From Parahaliea aestuarii (lineage in GTDB: Bacteria > Pseudomonadota > Gammaproteobacteria > Pseudomonadales > Halieaceae), in contig NZ_VRYZ01000008.1 in NCBI RefSeq assembly GCF_008064635.1, positions 124,001 to 188,000 on the forward strand: a stretch of 64,000 nt of DNA. The letters are read 5' to 3'. A program made the position numbers and the translations under genes. A model generated the notes under the pieces. That model saw only the letters and a list, made by a program, of their open reading frames with translations. It was not told the origin of the DNA and made no database searches. This document shows positions 59,761 to 64,000 of this stretch, in pieces. How positions within the stretch are numbered: the first letter of the stretch is position 1; every line of letters begins with the position of its first letter.

Positions 59761-60642
59761 GTGTTTTTTTATCGCGCTATCGCCTACCTGCCCTTTCCCC
59801 TGCTCTACGCAGTGGCGTGGCTGGCATACCTCATCCTCTATTACATAGCAGGCTATCGCAAAGCCGTCGTCTACCAGAACCTGCAGCACGCCTTTCCGGA
59901 GAGAAACGCGAGTGAAATCACAGTTCTGGCAAAAAAGTTCTATCGCCAGCTGAGCCAGACAGCCTTTGAAATCGTAAAAGCGCAGCGCATGCGGCCGCGG
60001 GACTTCCGCGAGCGTGTGCAACTGCGCAATCCCGAACTGCTGCTGGAAAAGAGCCTGGATCAGACTCGCTCGGTGATTGTGCTCACCATTCACCAGGGCA
60101 ACTGGGAGTGGATGCTGCACGGCGCCACCACTGCCCTGGGCATTCCCATCGACCCGGTTTACAAGCCACTGCACAACCGCACGGTAGACCGGCTCATCTA
60201 CTCCATTCGCAGCCAGTTTGGTTCCCGCCCCCTGGCCATGGACGAGTCCACCCGGGATATTTTACGCCGGCGCAGGGAGTTCCGGATCTTTGTGATGGTG
60301 GCGGATCAGTCGCCCATTCGCAGCGAGCGCAGCTACTGGACCACCTTCCTCAATCGCGAGGCGGCCTTTTACCAGGGCAGCGAAAGCCTGGCCCAACTCA
60401 CCGGCTTCCCCGTGCTGTTTGCCCAGTGCCGGCGCCAGCGCCGGGGCCACTACGAGGTCATCTTCCACGAGGTGGGGGAGCCGCCCTATGACAAGGGCAG
60501 CCACAACGTCATCGACCGCTATGTCGAGCTGGCCGAACAGGCCATTCGCGAGGAGCCGGAAAGCTGGCTGTGGAGCAACCGTCGCTGGAAGCGGGACAGG
60601 CGCAAAGAAGACGCCGCGGCGGCGGAAGAACTGGCCGGCTGA
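59761..60642 (+). CDS. Lysophospholipid/lipid A acyltransferase (LpxL family)
   Basis: A 293-residue inner-membrane protein beginning at GTG, with an N-terminal helix. The HxxxxE motif is HQGNWE near residue 118. Family members add secondary acyl chains to lipid A or related lipids; which lipid cannot be told. Confidence 0.87.
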   Translation: MFFYRAIAYLPFPLLYAVAWLAYLILYYIAGYRKAVVYQNLQHAFPERNASEITVLAKKFYRQLSQTAFEIVKAQRMRPRDFRERVQLRNPELLLEKSLDQTRSVIVLTIHQGNWEWMLHGATTALGIPIDPVYKPLHNRTVDRLIYSIRSQFGSRPLAMDESTRDILRRRREFRIFVMVADQSPIRSERSYWTTFLNREAAFYQGSESLAQLTGFPVLFAQCRRQRRGHYEVIFHEVGEPPYDKGSHNVIDRYVELAEQAIREEPESWLWSNRRWKRDRRKEDAAAAEELAG

Positions 60643-60643
60643 A

Positions 60644-61402
60644 TTAAAGTTCCAGCCAGCCGAAGCCGCCCTGCTGGTCGGCCCACACTACCCGCTCGTC
60701 CAGTTCGCCGTAGACCTCGGTCAGTGCGGACGCGGCCCGCTCCCGGCAGTTGTTGTTCTCGCTGATATGGGCCACCACCAGGTAGCGCAGCGCGCTGTGC
60801 CCGATCTCCGCCAGCAGGGCCGCCGCCTGGCGGTTGTTGAGATGCCCCCAGTCACCGGCCACCCGCCGTTTCAGCGACGCCGGATAGGCGCCGGCCTGCA
60901 ACAGGTCCAGGTCGTGATTGAATTCCAACACCAGGCCGTCGCATCCGCGGTAGTGGCGCACCACATGGGGCGTGATGCTGCCCAGATCGGTCAGCACACC
61001 CAGTGAACGCCCGCCGTGGGAAAAGCGGTACTGGCAGGGTTCCCGCGCATCGTGGGGCACCGCCACCGGCTGCACCTCGATAGCGCCCACCCGGAACCGG
61101 GCTTCGCTGTGAATACAGCGCGTTTCAAAGCAGTCCTCCAGCCGGCCGCTGCCGAGAGTACCGTGGGTGAGGTAGACGGGGATGCGGTGACGGCGCGACA
61201 GCCGCGCCACCCCGGCGCTGTGGTCGCTGTGTTCGTGGGTCACCAGAATGGCGTCGATGTCGCCCGCGGCAACACCGAGGCGACTCAGCCGGCGCTCGGT
61301 TTCACGCACCGAGAAGCCACAGTCCACCAGCAGCAGGGTATCGGCAACCGCCACCAGGGTCGCATTGCCCTTGCTGCCGCTGCCGATGGAGGCGAAGCGC
61401 AC
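60644..61402 (-). CDS. Metallo-beta-lactamase fold hydrolase
   Basis: A 252-residue MBL protein. THEHSDHSAG is the HxHxDH zinc motif, with further ligands later (VLEFNHD, VVAHISENN). It resembles YycJ-like nucleases/phosphodiesterases. It abuts bamC with no gap. Confidence 0.88.
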   Translation of the reverse strand: MRFASIGSGSKGNATLVAVADTLLLVDCGFSVRETERRLSRLGVAAGDIDAILVTHEHSDHSAGVARLSRRHRIPVYLTHGTLGSGRLEDCFETRCIHSEARFRVGAIEVQPVAVPHDAREPCQYRFSHGGRSLGVLTDLGSITPHVVRHYRGCDGLVLEFNHDLDLLQAGAYPASLKRRVAGDWGHLNNRQAAALLAEIGHSALRYLVVAHISENNNCRERAASALTEVYGELDERVVWADQQGGFGWLEL

Positions 61403-62464
61403 CTAGCTGATGTTTCCTTTAATGATGGCCAGCAGCGATTGCTCCTGGCGCTTGTCGTAAGCGGCCCGTTCACCCTGCGGAATCAGGCGGATATTGACCG
61501 CGCTGTCACCGTCCGCCGTTGCCAGCACTTCGAAGGCCTGGCCGGCCAGGGGGTGTTCATCGTCGCCAAACAGCCAGTCAAACCAGCCATCCTCCTGCTC
61601 GCCCTGGGGGCCGAGGAAGGTGACGTAATAGGTACCGGCGCTGCGATCGCGATCGGTAATCTCGAAACTCGAGTCCTCCAGCGCCTTGGCCAGCGAGGCC
61701 CAGGCGCGATCAAAGGGCAGGCCGAGATGGATGTAGGTATAGCCTTCCGGCGATTCCTGCATGGCTATCTTGCCGGAAGCGCTCATGGCCTGGTCGGCAA
61801 TCATCGACACCGGCGCCGAGTCCGCGCTGTTGGCGATGTACTGTGCCACTGCCTTCAGCATCTCCCGCTCCTGGGGCACGTTGTCGGACTGCGCGGGCCA
61901 GTTGTTGTCGCCCGGATCGGCGCCGCGCTGGTTCATCTGCTTGACGTGCAGCTCGCTGGTACCGCGCTGTACACCCTGCTCGATGCGGTAGCGAAAACGC
62001 GAGGGCACCGGCTGGCCTTCCAGCTCCACCCAGTTGCTCTCCATAATGCCGGCGCGGGCATCCATGCGCCCTACCTGGATGCCGGCGGCCGACAGGAAAC
62101 CGCGTACCTGCGGCCAGAGCTGGCCGGGGGGAATGGCGATCAGAGCCCAGCTGTTGTCGGCCAGGGACTGGATGCGCACCACCTCATCGGCGGCACCGGC
62201 CACCAGCGGCGTCGGCCGGGGCACTTCAAACTCCCCCGACAGCACCAGTTCCTCGTTTACCGGCGGGATCGGGTAGATCTCCTCCAGAGCACCCACTTCG
62301 TGCCCCTCGGGCACCCGGATTTGCGGGGTTTCCCGCGCGTCCTTGTAGTCTTCGGATTTGTCGCGGAAGGCGCCGCCGTCGCCGAACAGGTAGCTACAGC
62401 CGGCGCTGGCCAGCAGCGCAGCGCAGAGGCCGGCTTTTGCTGTGTTGGTCAGGAACTTGCTCAT
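61403..62464 (-). CDS. bamC: Outer membrane assembly lipoprotein BamC
   Basis: A 353-residue lipoprotein (lipobox ASAGC, residues 19-23). The unstructured N-terminal segment (YKDARETPQIRVPEG) that binds BamD and two helix-grip domains are recognisable. It directly follows dapA, as in E. coli. Confidence 0.93.
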   Translation of the reverse strand: MSKFLTNTAKAGLCAALLASAGCSYLFGDGGAFRDKSEDYKDARETPQIRVPEGHEVGALEEIYPIPPVNEELVLSGEFEVPRPTPLVAGAADEVVRIQSLADNSWALIAIPPGQLWPQVRGFLSAAGIQVGRMDARAGIMESNWVELEGQPVPSRFRYRIEQGVQRGTSELHVKQMNQRGADPGDNNWPAQSDNVPQEREMLKAVAQYIANSADSAPVSMIADQAMSASGKIAMQESPEGYTYIHLGLPFDRAWASLAKALEDSSFEITDRDRSAGTYYVTFLGPQGEQEDGWFDWLFGDDEHPLAGQAFEVLATADGDSAVNIRLIPQGERAAYDKRQEQSLLAIIKGNIS

Positions 62465-63337
62465 TCAGACTCCCGCTGATTCCATGGCTGCCAGTACCTG
62501 GGGATGGTACTGGGCATCGAGTTCGGTCAGAGGCAGGCGAATGCCGCTCTGGATCAGGCCACGCTGTTGCAGGGCCCACTTGACCGGTATGGGGTTTGCC
62601 TCCAGGAACAGGGCCGCATTGAGGGCGGCCAGCCTGGCATCTTCGGCGGCGGCAGACTCGCGGTCGCCGGCCAGGGCCAGGCGGCACAGATCCGCGACAA
62701 TCTTCGGCGCCACATTGGCGGTCACCGAGATATTGCCGTGGCCGCCGCCGAGAATAAACTCCAGCGCAGTGGGGTCGTCCCCCGAGTACAGAGCGAAGTC
62801 CGCCGGGCAGCGCGCCTTCAGGTCGGGCAGGCGTTCCAGGTCGCCGGTGGCGTCCTTGAGACCGATCACATTGTCGAGGGCCGACAGTGCCACAACCACG
62901 TCGTTGTGCATATCCACCGCGGTGCGGCCGGGCACGTTGTAGAGAATCTGGGGCACATCCACCGCCGCGGCAACGGCGCTGAAGTGCTGCAGCAGGCCGC
63001 GCTGGGTGGGGCGATTGTAATAGGGAGTAACCAGCAGGCAGGCATCGGCGCCGTTGTCCGCCGCAGCGGCGGTCAGCTCAATCGCCTCGCGGGTAGAGTT
63101 GGCACCGGTGCCGGCGATTACCGGGATGCGCCCCTTGACGTAATCCACGCAGTAGCGAATCACTTCACAGTGCTCGGGAACGCTCAGGGTCGCACTCTCG
63201 CCGGTGGTGCCCACCGCGCCGATGGCGCTGGTACCGGCTTCTATATGCAGGTCGAGCAGTCGCGCCAAACCCTCCCAGTCCAGGCGGCCGTCGGGCTGCA
63301 TCGGGGTGACCAGGGCGACAATACTGCCGGTTATCAT
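62465..63337 (-). CDS. dapA: 4-hydroxy-tetrahydrodipicolinate synthase
   Basis: A 290-residue lyase that begins the lysine branch. The start at MITGSIVALVTPM fits the family. GTTGESATLS, VTPYYNRPTQRG (Tyr), YNVPGRT and GLKDATGDL (Schiff-base Lys) are intact. Confidence 0.97.
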   Translation of the reverse strand: MITGSIVALVTPMQPDGRLDWEGLARLLDLHIEAGTSAIGAVGTTGESATLSVPEHCEVIRYCVDYVKGRIPVIAGTGANSTREAIELTAAAADNGADACLLVTPYYNRPTQRGLLQHFSAVAAAVDVPQILYNVPGRTAVDMHNDVVVALSALDNVIGLKDATGDLERLPDLKARCPADFALYSGDDPTALEFILGGGHGNISVTANVAPKIVADLCRLALAGDRESAAAEDARLAALNAALFLEANPIPVKWALQQRGLIQSGIRLPLTELDAQYHPQVLAAMESAGV

Positions 63338-63545
63338 GCGTGTTCTCCAGATTTGCAGGGTTGGCCCCGGCGCTCGCGGGGACCGGCCGGAGCTGGCCTG
63401 GCGCCAGGGGCACCGGGCGGGCATGCCGGCGGGAAAGTGGGCAATTATCCATGTAGGGGGCCGGATGACAACCTGATTACGCTAAACTGGAAGAACATCC
63501 CGGACCCTTGACCATTCCCGGGTCAGCAAGACAGTGGAGGACATT

Positions 63546-64000
63546 ATGACACTCGCGCGATTCGCGCTGCCAGTACTGCTCGCCGGGCTGCTGGCCTGCG
63601 CAGCCACACTGGCCCAGGAGCCGCCCCGCATCGAAGAGCTCTCCTTTCTCGACCGCCAGTTCATGACCCAGCAGCGCCAGAATCTGGAAGACCTCGCCCG
63701 CCGCCACTTCGGCCAGGGCTTCAGCGGCGAGCGCGAACAGGACCTTACCCTGTTGCAGCGCCTGCTGGACGACGGTGTCGTCGGCTCACAGGACACCGCA
63801 CAGCTGCAGGCCATGGGCCTGGTGATGGGCGACCTGCTGGCCGATGAACTGGACATGCACTGGGTGGTCTACGAGGACAACCTTGGTCGCAGTCGCGCCC
63901 TGCGCTACCGCGACAGCGACAACTACCTGTTCCCGATGACCATGGTGTCGCGGCGACGGGAAGCGGGAAACACCCTGCCGGTGACAGAGATCTACCAGAA
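63546..64000 (+). CDS. DUF3806 domain exported protein, 3' end cut by window
   Basis: At least 151 residues from an ATG with GGAGG upstream. Signal peptide MTLARFALPVLLAGLLACAATLA, then LDRQFMTQQRQNLEDLARRH, LQAMGLVMGDLLADEL and MHWVVYEDNLGRSRALRYR, the DUF3806 core. Function unknown; divergent from dapA. Confidence 0.8.
   Translation, partial: MTLARFALPVLLAGLLACAATLAQEPPRIEELSFLDRQFMTQQRQNLEDLARRHFGQGFSGEREQDLTLLQRLLDDGVVGSQDTAQLQAMGLVMGDLLADELDMHWVVYEDNLGRSRALRYRDSDNYLFPMTMVSRRREAGNTLPVTEIYQ

Overview
The window looks like chromosomal DNA of a GC-rich marine-type gammaproteobacterium. The evidence is the conserved block rpsB-tsf-pyrH-frr-uppS-cdsA-dxr-rseP-bamA-skp-lpxD-fabZ-lpxA-lpxB-rnhB-dnaE, plus glnD, dapC/dapD/dapE/dapA, bamC, rsmJ and FadE. 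A PEP-CTERM protein, a K+-dependent-type membrane pyrophosphatase and c-di-GMP genes would fit the Halieaceae/Cellvibrionales area, but that placement is inference. No rRNA, tRNA, CRISPR array or insertion sequence was seen.

Left end (1-6.7 kb) is the accessory and most interesting part. It holds a PEP-CTERM protein preceded by a near-consensus CRP-type site, then a six-gene operon that resembles a divergent Fap-type functional amyloid system. Two tandem paralogous secreted proteins carry seven pentapeptides spaced exactly 20 residues apart and have no Lys, Arg, His or Cys in their mature parts. They are followed by a small secreted protein, a periplasmic C39-type peptidase with an intact Cys/His/Asp triad (FapD-like), a second small secreted protein and a FapF-like outer-membrane barrel.

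6.8-24.5 kb is mixed. It contains an MFS transporter, FadE, an Hsp20 chaperone with a textbook sigma32 promoter, an exported amidohydrolase, a c-di-GMP group (DUF1631 protein, PilZ protein, EAL protein), a two-gene RND efflux pump, a DUF1244 protein, a LuxR-type regulator, an SDR with a Ser-to-Thr change and a PPOX-fold flavoprotein.

24.5-43.4 kb is the conserved minus-strand cell-envelope and translation block. It is interrupted between dnaE and rnhB by a non-coding stretch of palindromic repeats. One of these is a 96-bp element with a sister copy 21 kb away, upstream of hppA. The block starts from a recognisable rpsB promoter and an S2-type leader RNA.

43.6-64 kb holds map-glnD-dapC-nth (nth has unusual iron-sulfur cysteine spacing), hppA, two class III cyclase-like proteins (one in an operon with an HD phosphodiesterase-like protein and rsmJ), dapD-dapE, an LRR lipoprotein with an LpxL-type acyltransferase, the dapA-bamC-MBL operon and the start of a DUF3806 gene cut by the window end.
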